In this document: positions 36,967 through 46,485 of the stretch, in pieces
Position numbering within the stretch: the first letter of the stretch is position 1
How the letters are laid out: every line of letters starts with the position of its first letter
Origin: Kumtagia sp964244725
GTDB lineage: Bacteria; Pseudomonadota; Alphaproteobacteria; Rhizobiales; Rhizobiaceae
NCBI GenBank assembly: GCA_964244725.1
Contig: CAXTJQ010000018.1
Location: forward strand, 8,712 to 72,711
Direction of reading: 5' to 3'
Length of the DNA: 64,000 nucleotides
Program-made: the position numbers and the translations under genes
Notes under the pieces: model-generated
What the model saw: only the letters and a program-made list of their open reading frames with translations
What the model was told of the DNA's origin: nothing
Database searches by the model: none

Positions 36967-38258
36967 GCGCCATCGCGCACGCGCTGCCGCGGCGCGCCAT
37001 CGACGCGAAGGCGGTCGCGCTGATCGGCGCCGGCGCGGTGGCGACCGGCGTCCTCCTGTCGGGTTTCGTCATTCGCGAGCCGGCGCCCTACGAAATCTAC
37101 ATGGCCGGCCTCATCGCGGTCTGGGCGGTGATCGGCCTGCGCATCTCGCGCACTGTCGCCCCGCTCCTGCTGCTCCTTGTGACGTTCAACATCGGCGGCA
37201 TGATCGCGATGGCGCAGATGGCCGACCTGATGTCGACGCCGCTCTATCTCGCCGTCTCCTTGTTCCTGGCCTTCACGGCCGTGTTCTTCGCGGCGATCGT
37301 CGAGGCGCGGCCCGGACTTTACAAGGTCGTCTTCGATTTCTACGTCGCCGCCGCCGTTCTGACGTCGATCCTCGGCGTGCTCGGCTATTTCCATGCCTTT
37401 CCGGGCGCGGAAATCTTCACCAAATACGACCGCGCCGCCGGCGCCTTCCAGGACCCCAACGTCTTCGGACCGTTCCTGACGTTGCCCGGCATCTATCTCG
37501 TCCACCGCATGATGACCGGCCGCGTGTCGGCCATGCCGCTCTACGCCGTCCCGCTGCTCGCCATCGCCGCCGGCGTCTTCTTCTCGTTTTCGCGCGGCGC
37601 CTGGGGGCTGTTCGCCGTCTCGGCCGTCCTGCTCGTCGGCGCGCTCTTCCTGCAAACGGGAAGCGACCGGTTCCGGTTGCGGATCGTCGTCATGACGATC
37701 GCCGTGCTGGCGCTGCTGGTCGTCTCGATCCTGGTCATGCTGCAGATACCCTCGGTCGCCGAACTCTTCACCACGCGCGCGCAGCTCGTGCAGGACTACG
37801 ATGCCTCGCGCCTCGGCCGCTTCGCGCGCTACGGCATCGGCTTCCAGATAGCGATGGAGCATCCGCTCGGCGTCGGGCCGCTGGCGTTCGGCGTCATGAT
37901 CGGCGAGGACACCCACGACATCTGGCTGAAATCGCTGCTCGATTACGGCTGGCTCGGCTTCGCCTCTTATCTCACGATGATCGCCTGGACGGTCTGCGGC
38001 GGCTTCCGCATCCTGTTCCGCGACCGGCCGTGGCAACCTTATCTGCTCTGCGCCTATGTCGTGTTTCTCGGCCATATCGGGCTCGGAACCGTCATCGACA
38101 CCGACCACTGGCGTCACTTTTACCTCCTGTTGGGCCTCATCTGGGGCGCCATGGCGCTCGAGGCGCGCCATCAACGCCGGCTCGGATCGATCGTGAATGC
38201 CTCTCCGCCGGTAGAAGCGAGCCGTTTCGAAGCGTCACGCGGTCTTCGGGCATCCTGA
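36963..38258 (+). CDS. Wzy/O-antigen ligase family membrane protein
   Basis: Polytopic membrane protein of about 431 residues with ten or more hydrophobic segments and a Wzy_C-type core: GAFQDPNVFGPFL, FFSFSRGAWGLF, then HPLGVGPLAFG and EDTHDIWLKSLLDYGWLG. Predicted to polymerise exopolysaccharide repeat units in the inner membrane. The start is inferred: TTG at 36963-36965 overlaps the preceding TGA, an arrangement suited to coupling, and there is no clear Shine-Dalgarno. Internal GTG or ATG starts are possible. Confidence 0.85.
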   Translation: MSAIAHALPRRAIDAKAVALIGAGAVATGVLLSGFVIREPAPYEIYMAGLIAVWAVIGLRISRTVAPLLLLLVTFNIGGMIAMAQMADLMSTPLYLAVSLFLAFTAVFFAAIVEARPGLYKVVFDFYVAAAVLTSILGVLGYFHAFPGAEIFTKYDRAAGAFQDPNVFGPFLTLPGIYLVHRMMTGRVSAMPLYAVPLLAIAAGVFFSFSRGAWGLFAVSAVLLVGALFLQTGSDRFRLRIVVMTIAVLALLVVSILVMLQIPSVAELFTTRAQLVQDYDASRLGRFARYGIGFQIAMEHPLGVGPLAFGVMIGEDTHDIWLKSLLDYGWLGFASYLTMIAWTVCGGFRILFRDRPWQPYLLCAYVVFLGHIGLGTVIDTDHWRHFYLLLGLIWGAMALEARHQRRLGSIVNASPPVEASRFEASRGLRAS

Positions 38259-38317
38259 GGCGCATCGCATTTTAGCCTTGCGCTCGACCGCCGCTGACGA
38301 TAGGCCATTGCTTGGTC

Positions 38318-38394
<77 letters not shown>

Positions 38395-38591
38395 ATGACA
38401 TCAACGACTTGAACCCGTTTTTCAATCTCCTTAGAAAGACTGGATGCGGGCGTCGCCGGCCAAGGCGTCGCAGGCGTCAGCAATGCGAACGTCGATGGCG
38501 GTTTTTCGTCAAGGCGACAGCTGATCGGCCCGCGAGCCTCGTTCCAAGACCGCAAGCGATAGGGCCGCCCCTGTCTTGCCGACTCCTCGAA

Positions 38592-39917
38592 CTACGCGAT
38601 TTCGTCCCGCCAACTCAGCCGGACCTCGAAGCCGTCATGCCTGCCGGTGGCGGGCGAGGCGAATGTCAGCGCCGCGCCCATCTGTCGCGCAAGCGCCTCG
38701 GCGATCGAAAGCCCGAGCCCCGACCCGGGCTCCGGCGATCCGCCGCGCTTGAACCGCAGCTTGAGGTCGCGCATTTGCGCCTCGGGGACGATCGCACCCG
38801 CATTTCCGATCGTGACCGTTCCCGCTCCGTCGACAATGATCGTCACGGGCGCGTCGCGTGCGCCGTGCAGGAGCGCGTTCTCGATCAGGTTGCGCAGGAC
38901 GATGCCGAGCGCGTCGACATCGATGCGTCGGCGCGAAGCAGCGGATTTACCCGCGTCCAGGCGAATCCGCTGCGCATGATCGGTCTTGCGCGCGAACTCC
39001 TCGGCCACCAGCCGGACCACCGCCACGATGTCCGCCTCGCTTGCCGACGCGCCAAGACCGGAATCGGCGCGCGCCAGTTGCAACAGCTTCTCCGTCAGAC
39101 GCCCGAGCGACGTAAGCGACGCCTCGATCCGCGAGGCGCGGTCGCGCGCCGGTCCGGGAGGCAATTCCGCCACCAGCCGCTGCGTCTGGACAAGCGCTCC
39201 GGCGACAGGCGTGCGCAGTTCGTGCGCGCTGTTGGCCGCGAATTCGCGTTCGGCGTCGAGCGCGGTGCGCAGCCGGTCGAGCAAGCGGTTCACCGAGCCC
39301 GCGATGGCCGCGAGTTCGGCGGGGAGCGCAGCCACCGTCATCGGCTGAAGGTTGACGCCGTCGCGCGCGCCGATTTGCGCGCGAAGGGCGCGCAGCGGCG
39401 AGAGCGAGCGACGCACCAGCGTCCAGATTGCGATCATGCTGAGCGGGGCGACGAGGGCGAGTGGCAACAGCAGGGAAGTGACCGCCTCGATCACGGCCTC
39501 GCGGCGATGGTCGAACCGGTCGGCCACCTGGAGGAACAGCGTGCCGCTGACCGCAGGCTGCGTGAAGATGCGATAGCGCGCAGTGTCGGAGTATCCACTC
39601 GCCAGCGGCGCGTCGAATGGTTGGGTCTGCGCGTCGTGGGAATGCATCACCACCGCGCCCTTCGCATCGCGCAGCTGGTAGGTCAGATATTCCTCTCCGC
39701 CTCCGCCGTCGACCCGCCCCGCCGTCGAAGGGTCCTCGCGCTGGAAGAGTTCGTTGACCGTCAGCGGCAGCAGCCGCTGCGCCGTCTCTTCGAGTGCGCT
39801 GTCGAACATTTCGTCGAACTCCTCGCGCATCACGAACGCGCTCAATCCGCAGGCGACGAGCCAGAACAAGACGGTCGCGCCGGTGAGCGACCACATCAAC
39901 CGGCGGGTGATGCTCAC
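38592..39917 (-). CDS. Sensor histidine kinase (QseC-like)
   Basis: Membrane histidine kinase of 441 residues. An N-terminal helix near 8-30, a periplasmic domain and a second helix near 150-175 precede a HAMP segment. The HisKA phosphoacceptor is in NSAHELRTPVAGAL; the N box is RNLIENALLHG, and the G box GSGLGLSIAEAL. It is 10 bp downstream of the response regulator gene on the same strand, so the two form one system. The signal is unknown. The divergent PepSY protein gene suggests an envelope-related output. Confidence 0.94.
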   Translation of the reverse strand: MSITRRLMWSLTGATVLFWLVACGLSAFVMREEFDEMFDSALEETAQRLLPLTVNELFQREDPSTAGRVDGGGGEEYLTYQLRDAKGAVVMHSHDAQTQPFDAPLASGYSDTARYRIFTQPAVSGTLFLQVADRFDHRREAVIEAVTSLLLPLALVAPLSMIAIWTLVRRSLSPLRALRAQIGARDGVNLQPMTVAALPAELAAIAGSVNRLLDRLRTALDAEREFAANSAHELRTPVAGALVQTQRLVAELPPGPARDRASRIEASLTSLGRLTEKLLQLARADSGLGASASEADIVAVVRLVAEEFARKTDHAQRIRLDAGKSAASRRRIDVDALGIVLRNLIENALLHGARDAPVTIIVDGAGTVTIGNAGAIVPEAQMRDLKLRFKRGGSPEPGSGLGLSIAEALARQMGAALTFASPATGRHDGFEVRLSWRDEIA

Positions 39918-39927
39918 GGCCGCGCCC

Positions 39928-40584
39928 TCACTTTTCGAACCTGTAGCCCAGGCTTCGGACCGTCGAGATCCGCTCGTTGCCGAGCTTCTTTCGAAGACGG
40001 CTGACGTAGACCTCGACGGCGTTGCTCCCGATCTCCGCGCCGAAGGCGTAGAGCGCCTCCTCGATCTGCGGCTTGGAGACGATCGTCCCGGGCCGGCGCA
40101 AAAGGCTGTCGAGCACCGCCCATTCGCGGCTCGTCAGGTCGATTGGCGCGCCGTCGCGGCTGATCCGCCGCTCGGCCGCCGCGATATCGAGCGCGCCCGC
40201 GCGCATCACCGGAACGGAGGGTTGGCCGTGGCGGCGCAGCACTGCATAGGCGCGCGCCGACAATTCTCCGAGGTCGAAAGGTTTCACGAGATAATCGTCC
40301 GCGCCGGTATTCAGGCCGTCGATCCGATCCGAAATCTGGTCGCGGGCAGTCAGGATGATGACCGGCGTCGTATCCTTGCGGCCGCGCATTGCGCGCAGAT
40401 AGGCGAGCCCGCCGCCATCGGGGAGATTGAGATCGAGCAGCACGAGGCCGTAGGACGCCACGCCGGCGAACTCCCGCGCGACGGCGAGGTCGCGCGCCCA
40501 GTCTACGGCGTGGCCTTCGGCGATGGCGTGGTCGCGCACCGCGCCGCCGATCGCCGTATCGTCCTCGACGAGAAGAATGCGCAT
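39928..40584 (-). CDS. OmpR-family response regulator (QseB/PmrA-like)
   Basis: Two-domain transcription factor of 218 residues. The receiver has the acidic pair in VEDD, the phosphorylated Asp in VLLDLNLPDG, the Thr in IILTARDQ and the Lys in DYLVKPFD. The C-terminal winged helix includes LTSREWAVLDSLLRRPG and NAVEVYVSRLRKKL. Cotranscribed with the histidine kinase. It is divergent from a small PepSY protein gene, which is a likely target. Confidence 0.95.
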   Translation of the reverse strand: MRILLVEDDTAIGGAVRDHAIAEGHAVDWARDLAVAREFAGVASYGLVLLDLNLPDGGGLAYLRAMRGRKDTTPVIILTARDQISDRIDGLNTGADDYLVKPFDLGELSARAYAVLRRHGQPSVPVMRAGALDIAAAERRISRDGAPIDLTSREWAVLDSLLRRPGTIVSKPQIEEALYAFGAEIGSNAVEVYVSRLRKKLGNERISTVRSLGYRFEK

Positions 40585-40719
40585 GCCGTGTGCCGCTCCG
40601 TCCGAAACGAGCCGCTTATAGCGCGCCGCCGCGAAAATCGAGCGTCGTCGGGCGACCGGCAGCTTTCAGCTTGCCGTCAGCTTCGCTTGCCAGACAGCGC
40701 GGACTCGAACGGGGCCGAG

Positions 40720-40995
40720 ATGAAGGTCATTCTCCGCGCGGCATTGGTTCTCGACATTCTGGCTGCCTCCGCCGCGGCGGGAGATCGCTGCGACGTTCCG
40801 GTCACCGACTGGCAGCCGCGCGAGGCGCTGTGGCGCAGACTGGAGGCGGCAGGGTGGCGTATTCGGGCGATCAGGGCGCGAGACGGCTGCTACGTGGTCG
40901 ACGGAACCGACCCATCGGGACACGTGGTTCAGAGCCCGTTCGATCCCGGCACGCTGGCGCCGGTCGCCGCCGTCGAGGCGACCGATCATGGCTGA
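40720..40995 (+). CDS. PepSY-domain exported small protein
   Basis: Protein of 91 residues with a short signal peptide (ending SAAAGD). CDVPVTDWQPREALWRRLEAAGW followed by IRARDGCYVVDGTDPSG matches the PepSY_2-type domain found in periplasmic proteins. Two cysteines could form a disulfide. ATG at 40720. It is divergent from a QseBC-like system, a common arrangement in proteobacteria. The next ORF starts inside its last codons. Confidence 0.78.
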   Translation: MKVILRAALVLDILAASAAAGDRCDVPVTDWQPREALWRRLEAAGWRIRAIRARDGCYVVDGTDPSGHVVQSPFDPGTLAPVAAVEATDHG

Positions 40996-41284
40996 TCCCG
41001 AACGGCCGCGGCGCGGGTCGCACCGAAGGGATGAAGGCCCGGGCCTGACCAACGTTTTCCGCTTCGCCCGGCTGTTGCTGATCGTCGGTCCGATCATCCT
41101 GGCGGTCGTTCTGCTGATCGTCACGCTCGACCTGTCGCGCGCGCATGCCGAAACCGCAACGACCCGTCGGCAGCGCGGCTACGCGCCCACCGTGAAATCC
41201 GCGTTCGTCAGGCCGAGATTGAGGCCCACGACCGCGAACTTGATCGCCCCGACGCCGCCCGCCAGGGCGCCGTCGGCATCGTAA
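40988..41284 (+). CDS. Possible small single-pass membrane protein
   Basis: An ATG at 40988 overlaps the PepSY stop by 8 nt and opens a 98-codon frame with one strong transmembrane segment (LLLIVGPIILAVVLLIVTL). The C-terminal third overlaps the convergent RTX gene by 106 nt and is Arg/Pro/Thr-rich, so it may be a frame artefact. The position downstream of PepSY is often taken by a cytochrome b561 gene, so this could be a truncated remnant. Existence uncertain. Confidence 0.35.
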   Translation: MADPERPRRGSHRRDEGPGLTNVFRFARLLLIVGPIILAVVLLIVTLDLSRAHAETATTRRQRGYAPTVKSAFVRPRLRPTTANLIAPTPPARAPSAS

Positions 41285-43248
41285 TAGAGCGCGCCGCTGT
41301 CGGTGTCGTAGATGATGCGGTCGCTGGCGTCGTGCGCGACGCCGGCCGTGCTCTTCCAGAACGCGTCGGACGACAGGTTGCCGAGATTGAGAGCAGCGAA
41401 GATCGACTTGGCGAGCTTCATCGTATCGTCCACGACGTTGAAGTCGGTGATCGTATCGACATTGCTTGCGCTGTTGAGCGCGGTATTGAACTGGAACGTA
41501 TCCTTGCCCGCGCCGCCCGCCAGCGTGTCGTTGCCGCCCAGCCCGAAGAGCAGATCGTCGCCGCCCAGGCCGCTGATCTTGTTAACGCCGTTGTTGCCGA
41601 CGATCCCCTGGCCGATATTGTTGCCGGTGAGGTTGATGGCGGCGGTTCCGGAAGCAGAAGTCGTCTGCAGCAATTCGACCCAATTGCTCGAGGCCAGGGT
41701 GAAGGACACGGTAACATCGACCGTGTCCGTCCCTTCGTTGGCAAACTCGACGATTTTATCGCCGACATTGTCGACGATGAAGGTGTCGTTGCCTCTATTC
41801 CCGATCATGGCGTCGGCGCCGGTCTTGCCGTCGATGACGTTGGCGTTGTCGTTTCCGGTGACCGTGTTGGCAAGCCCGTTGCCCGTGGCGTTGATCGCCG
41901 CCGTTCCGGTCAGCGTCAGGTTCTCGATGTACTGACCGGCCATCGGGCCTGAAAGGGAATAGGTGACCGAACTTTTGACGATGTCGACGCCGGCGACATC
42001 GGCCTCGTAGACGCGGTCGGCGGCATCCTGGACGATGTAGGTGTCGCCGCCGCCGCCGCCGCGCATGTCATCGATCAGATGGTCTCCGGTGATCGTGTCG
42101 TCCGCCCCATCGCCCACCGATTTGCGCACGATGTCGAGGACCTCGCCCTCCGCATCGCCGTTCGTGACGTTGGTATGAAAGACCGCGAGATGACCGGCGC
42201 CCAGTTCGGCCACCGCCGAATCCCTCACCTGCAGGCGCGGGTCCTTGCCGACATCGATGAACGTCGCCGCCGACACGACGGCGCGCGCCGGGTCGTAGAG
42301 CCGCACGACCGTATCGTCGTCCTCGTAGCCGATAGGCGGCGTCGGCGGCGCGATGCCGCGCGCGTCGGTGCGCGTCATGCCGACATAGTCGCGCGTGTAG
42401 CTGACGGCGAGAAGGCCGCTCGACATCTTGGTGACATACGGATTGAGTTCGTTGTAGTCGATGTCGGCGCCGTCCGGGTTGGACAGGTCGACCCGAACGG
42501 CCACCGTTCCTGCGGCCGAAAAGGTCACCAGCTTGATGTCGGTCGTCGCGCCGACCGGCGCCTTGTCCTCGTAGGCGATGGCGAACCCGCCGCCGGACGC
42601 CGCCGAGACGCTGACCTTATGATAGGTGGCGCCGGTGCTGGCCAGCAATGCCGGGGCCAGACGTGTCCCGCCGCTGTTTTCGTAAACGGCGTACCAGACC
42701 TCGGTCTGGTTGCCGCGCGTCGCGCTCCAGGCGACCGCGTAGCCGCCGCCATCAAGACCCGCGATGCTCGGCCTCTCGTCCGTCGCCCCTGACGATGGAT
42801 GAAAGACGGAGAAGACGCCCCGGTTCTGCGGAATAGCAACGTCAAGTTTGCCATTCGCGACGCTGGCATAGACGAGATTGCCATTCGACAGAGCAGTGAC
42901 ATCCGGATCGGAGGCATGCAGGTTGAAGAAATAGTCGTCGACGACCGACCCGTCGCTTTTGCGGATCGCGTAGTCCAACTCCCCATCCGCTTTTTGCGTC
43001 CCGATGACGATGTCGCCGTTATCGAGCTGGTCCACAGCCGACATCGTTCCTTGGATGTTCAGCGAACCGCCATTGTTCTTGCCGTTGGACGTGAAGATAT
43101 CGAGATCGGTAAAGCCGCCGCTCGTGCTCGTCACGGCGAGCCCGCCATTGGCGAGCGATACGATGTCGACTTCGCCCTGCCCCGGCCCCTGAATAAGGTC
43201 CAGGTAGGTTTCCGAAGGCGTCATGATGTAGGTTGTCGTGACTGCCAA
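41179..43248 (-). CDS. RTX-type calcium-binding exported protein
   Basis: Large protein of 689 residues with no N-terminal signal, as in type I secretion substrates. The first 400 residues are beta-strand-rich, with repeated SLANGG, ALSNGNLVYAS and AELGAGHLAVFHT-like units resembling a propeller. Then come hemolysin-type repeats such as GNDNANVIDGKTGADAMIG and GLGGDDLLFGLGGND, and a C-terminal segment like that of secreted RTX proteins. The start is TTG at 43246-43248, preceded by GGGAGGA; the in-frame GTG-like start at 43326 lacks support. No type I exporter is encoded nearby. Confidence 0.85.
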   Translation of the reverse strand: MAVTTTYIMTPSETYLDLIQGPGQGEVDIVSLANGGLAVTSTSGGFTDLDIFTSNGKNNGGSLNIQGTMSAVDQLDNGDIVIGTQKADGELDYAIRKSDGSVVDDYFFNLHASDPDVTALSNGNLVYASVANGKLDVAIPQNRGVFSVFHPSSGATDERPSIAGLDGGGYAVAWSATRGNQTEVWYAVYENSGGTRLAPALLASTGATYHKVSVSAASGGGFAIAYEDKAPVGATTDIKLVTFSAAGTVAVRVDLSNPDGADIDYNELNPYVTKMSSGLLAVSYTRDYVGMTRTDARGIAPPTPPIGYEDDDTVVRLYDPARAVVSAATFIDVGKDPRLQVRDSAVAELGAGHLAVFHTNVTNGDAEGEVLDIVRKSVGDGADDTITGDHLIDDMRGGGGGDTYIVQDAADRVYEADVAGVDIVKSSVTYSLSGPMAGQYIENLTLTGTAAINATGNGLANTVTGNDNANVIDGKTGADAMIGNRGNDTFIVDNVGDKIVEFANEGTDTVDVTVSFTLASSNWVELLQTTSASGTAAINLTGNNIGQGIVGNNGVNKISGLGGDDLLFGLGGNDTLAGGAGKDTFQFNTALNSASNVDTITDFNVVDDTMKLAKSIFAALNLGNLSSDAFWKSTAGVAHDASDRIIYDTDSGALYYDADGALAGGVGAIKFAVVGLNLGLTNADFTVGA

Positions 43249-43469
43249 GGCATCCTCCCGCCGCTGAACGCCCGCTCCGGGCTGTTTTATTGTCGCATGA
43301 AGCAGTTGCGCATGCCGGCACGGCATGAACTGCGATCAGTATTGGCAGCTAAACATCAATTGGCGCAAAAATCAAAGTCGTCGACTACGATATGCCGAGG
43401 CGGAGACCGATGATCACTTCGCGACGGCGGCGCTACGCTATCCGCGTCGAGATCGACCGGGTGCGACGC

Positions 43470-43751
43470 CTAGCCGAAGGCGCGGATCGAACCGAGACAG
43501 GCCTGGCGCGCTTCCTCGACGGCGATTTCGTCATGCCGATCGGCGATCTTGCGTTCCAGTTCGGCAAGCGCGCTGACAATCTGCCCGGCCGCCGCCTCGC
43601 CGCGACATATCCGCAGCTTGAAAAGCAGACGATGGATGACGAGCCCGCCGTCCGGGTCCAGCGCCACGAAATTGCTGATCCGCTGGCCCAGTTCGCGCAG
43701 GATGTCCGCTCTCGGCGTATAGGCGTTGGGCTCGGGAAACTGCAGGCTCAT
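43470..43751 (-). CDS. Hypothetical protein, small and soluble
   Basis: 93 residues, starting MSLQFPEPNAYTPRADILRE. Predicted mostly helical with a C-terminal amphipathic stretch (ALAELERKIADRHDEIAVEEAR). No signal or membrane segment, no recognised family and no clear Shine-Dalgarno before the ATG at 43749-43751. It lies between the RTX gene and NAD kinase, divergent from the latter. The amino-acid composition is protein-like, so it is kept as a probable gene. Confidence 0.5.
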   Translation of the reverse strand: MSLQFPEPNAYTPRADILRELGQRISNFVALDPDGGLVIHRLLFKLRICRGEAAAGQIVSALAELERKIADRHDEIAVEEARQACLGSIRAFG

Positions 43752-43932
43752 CGAGGGGCGCTCGTTGGGAAGACAACAGTTTACTTACCCGGCGGCAGGT
43801 TGGAGACAAGGCCAATTGCGGAATCTTTTTGGATTGGGCGCCTCGTTGTCCGCGGCGTTTGACGATGGTAGCCATTGCCTTTGCGTCGTCTTTCCCCCGT
43901 GCTACGCCCTGCCTCGGGCATCGCGCCCGGGG

Positions 43933-44721
43933 ATGATCGGGTTGCGCACGCAAAAGCCACGCGAAATTTTCCACTTCGCCTCGTCGGGCGCACCCGACGC
44001 CGACGAGGCCGTGACGGTGTTGACCGCCGCCTACGGCCAGAACGCGGTCACGGACGCGGACGTCGTCGTGGCTCTGGGCGGCGATGGCTTCCTGCTGCAG
44101 ACACTGCGCGAGACGATGGGCAGCGGCCGGCAAGTCTACGGGATGAACCGCGGCACGGTCGGCTTCCTGATGAACGAATACCGCGTCGAGGGCCTGTCGC
44201 AGCGCATCGCATCCGCCGCTGCCGAGACGATCCGCCCCCTAGTCATGGAGACGGTCTCGACCGACGGAACGACCGCCAAGGCCCTCGCCATCAACGAGGT
44301 GTCGCTGTTTCGTCAGACTTACCAGGCCGCCAAGATCCGCATTACAGTCGACGGCAACGTCAGGCTGGAGGAACTGATCTGCGACGGCGCGATGGTCGCG
44401 ACGCCGGCCGGCTCGACCGCCTACAATCTGTCGGCGCACGGTCCGATCCTGCCGCTCGATGCGCCGCTGCTCGCGCTCACCGCCGTCAGCCCGTACCGGC
44501 CCCGCCGCTGGCGCGGGGCGCTGCTGTCCAACAAATCGACGGTGCGTTTCGATATCATCGAGGACGGCAAGCGCCCGGTCAACGCGGTGGCGGACTATAC
44601 CGAGATCAAGTCGGTCGTCAGCGTCACGGTCTGCGAGTCCGGCTCGCTGACCGCCACGCTGCTGTTCGATGCCGGACACTCCTGGGACGAGCGCATCCTG
44701 GCCGAACAGTTCCGCTATTGA
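43933..44721 (+). CDS. nadK: NAD kinase
   Basis: ATP-dependent NAD kinase making NADP. The 262 residues contain the GGDG motif (VVALGGDGFLLQTL), the conserved NE of LAINEVSL, and ATPAGSTAYNLSAHGPILPL of the NAD-binding domain. ATG at 43933 gives the family N-terminus and usual length. It is upstream of the DEAD-box helicase gene, 187 bp away. Confidence 0.95.
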   Translation: MIGLRTQKPREIFHFASSGAPDADEAVTVLTAAYGQNAVTDADVVVALGGDGFLLQTLRETMGSGRQVYGMNRGTVGFLMNEYRVEGLSQRIASAAAETIRPLVMETVSTDGTTAKALAINEVSLFRQTYQAAKIRITVDGNVRLEELICDGAMVATPAGSTAYNLSAHGPILPLDAPLLALTAVSPYRPRRWRGALLSNKSTVRFDIIEDGKRPVNAVADYTEIKSVVSVTVCESGSLTATLLFDAGHSWDERILAEQFRY

Positions 44722-44908
44722 CGGGCGCTGTTGATTTGGCGGCTCAGGGCCTCTATTTGCGGCTTAAGCATGAAAAGGTTAAATCCGGCTGAAAAGATTG
44801 ACAAAACCGGATTCAACCCGTAACGCGATGCCGAGGTCCGCACGAGCGTGACCCTTGCGGCGGTCGAGAAGACCGCGCCCCCTGAACAGCTGAAGCAGTC
44901 AGAACCCT

Positions 44909-46447
44909 TTGTCCTCAGACATCATCGACGCGCAAGACGCGATTACTTTTGCCGATCTTGGCCTGTCGCCGAAGGTCCTTTCCGCCGTCACCGACGCGGG
45001 CTACACGATCCCGACACCGATCCAGGCGGGCGCCATACCGCACGCCCTGGCCGGCAGGGACGTGCTCGGCATCGCCCAGACCGGCACCGGCAAGACGGCG
45101 GCGTTCGTGCTGCCGATGATCACGCGGCTCGAAAAAGGTCGGGCCCGCGCCCGCATGCCGCGTACGCTCATTCTCGAGCCGACGCGCGAGCTCGCCGCGC
45201 AGGTGGAAGAGAATTTCATCCGCTACGGCAAGAACCACAAGCTCAATATCGCGCTGCTGATCGGCGGCGTGTCTTTCGATGAACAGGAAAGGAAGCTCGA
45301 GCGCGGCGCGGACGTCCTGATCGCCACCCCGGGCCGCCTGCTCGACCACCGCGAGCGCGGCAAGCTGCTGCTGACCGGGGTCGAGATCCTCGTCATCGAC
45401 GAGGCCGACCGGATGCTCGACATGGGCTTCATCCCCGACATCGAGCGGATCTGCGAGATGATCCCGTTCACGCGCCAGACCCTCTTCTTCTCCGCGACCA
45501 TGCCGCCGGAAATCACCAAGCTGACCGAAAAGTTTCTGCAGGCCCCGGTTCGGGTCGAGGTTTCCCGCGCGGCCTCGACCGGCGTCAACGTAACCCAGCG
45601 TCTGGTCAAGGCGGCCTCGAAAGGCTGGGACAAGCGCGAGGTCCTGCGCAACCTGATCCGCGCCGAGGACGAGGGCCTCAAGAACGCGATCATCTTCTGC
45701 AACCGCAAGGTCGAGGTCGCGGAACTCTTCCGCTCTCTCATCAAGCATGATTTCGAGGCCGGCGCGCTGCACGGCGACATGGAGCAGAGCGCCCGCATGG
45801 CGATGCTCAAAAGCTTCCGGGACGGCAAGCTCAAGCTTCTGGTCGCTTCCGATGTCGCCGCGCGCGGCCTCGACATTCCTGATGTCAGCCACGTGTTCAA
45901 CTTCGACGTTCCGATTCACGCCGAGGACTACGTCCACCGCATCGGCCGCACCGCCAGGGCGGGGCGGTCCGGCAAGGCATTCACGATCGCCACGAAATCC
46001 GACGTGAAATACATCGACGCCATCGAAAAGCTGATCGGCCAGTCGATCGAATGGCATGACGGCGACCTGTCGACCGTCGCCGCATCAGACGCGCCGGACG
46101 AGGCGCCGCGGCGCGGACGGAACGGCGGCGAACGCGATCGCAAGCCGCGCGAGGACCGCAATCGTCGCCCGCGCGAGGATCGCGAGAGACCGAGGCTCTC
46201 GCAGCCCCGGGTCGAGGCGGTGGCGGACGCCGCGCCCGCGCCCGGCGCGGATGTGCTGGTCCAAGAGCGTCCACGGCATCGCGAACCGTCGCGCAACGAC
46301 AATGCCGTCCGCAAGCCGCGCACCGCGGAGCGTCATCAGGACGAGCGCCAACCCCGCCATCGCACTGACCAGAATCCGGACGACAATTCCGTGGTCGGCT
46401 TCGGCTCCGACCTCCCGGCCTTCATGCTGGTCGCCGGCAAGGTCTGA
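44909..46447 (+). CDS. DEAD-box RNA helicase (RhlE-like)
   Basis: ATP-dependent RNA helicase of 512 residues. Motifs in order: Q motif (TPIQAGAIPHAL), Walker A AQTGTGKTA, PTRELAAQ, DEAD as VIDEADRMLD, SAT as FFSATMPPE, then the helicase C domain with DVAARGLDIPDVSHVFNFD and HRIGRTARAG. The C-terminal tail from about residue 395 is Arg/Asp-rich and disordered, typical of RhlE relatives. The start is TTG at 44909, the first start codon after an in-frame TGA at 44891-44893. An inverted repeat (44784-44790 / 44809-44815) lies in its leader. Confidence 0.95.
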   Translation: MSSDIIDAQDAITFADLGLSPKVLSAVTDAGYTIPTPIQAGAIPHALAGRDVLGIAQTGTGKTAAFVLPMITRLEKGRARARMPRTLILEPTRELAAQVEENFIRYGKNHKLNIALLIGGVSFDEQERKLERGADVLIATPGRLLDHRERGKLLLTGVEILVIDEADRMLDMGFIPDIERICEMIPFTRQTLFFSATMPPEITKLTEKFLQAPVRVEVSRAASTGVNVTQRLVKAASKGWDKREVLRNLIRAEDEGLKNAIIFCNRKVEVAELFRSLIKHDFEAGALHGDMEQSARMAMLKSFRDGKLKLLVASDVAARGLDIPDVSHVFNFDVPIHAEDYVHRIGRTARAGRSGKAFTIATKSDVKYIDAIEKLIGQSIEWHDGDLSTVAASDAPDEAPRRGRNGGERDRKPREDRNRRPREDRERPRLSQPRVEAVADAAPAPGADVLVQERPRHREPSRNDNAVRKPRTAERHQDERQPRHRTDQNPDDNSVVGFGSDLPAFMLVAGKV

Positions 46448-46485
46448 GGATCACGCGGCCTCGCGACTGGTCCGTTCTCGCGACC

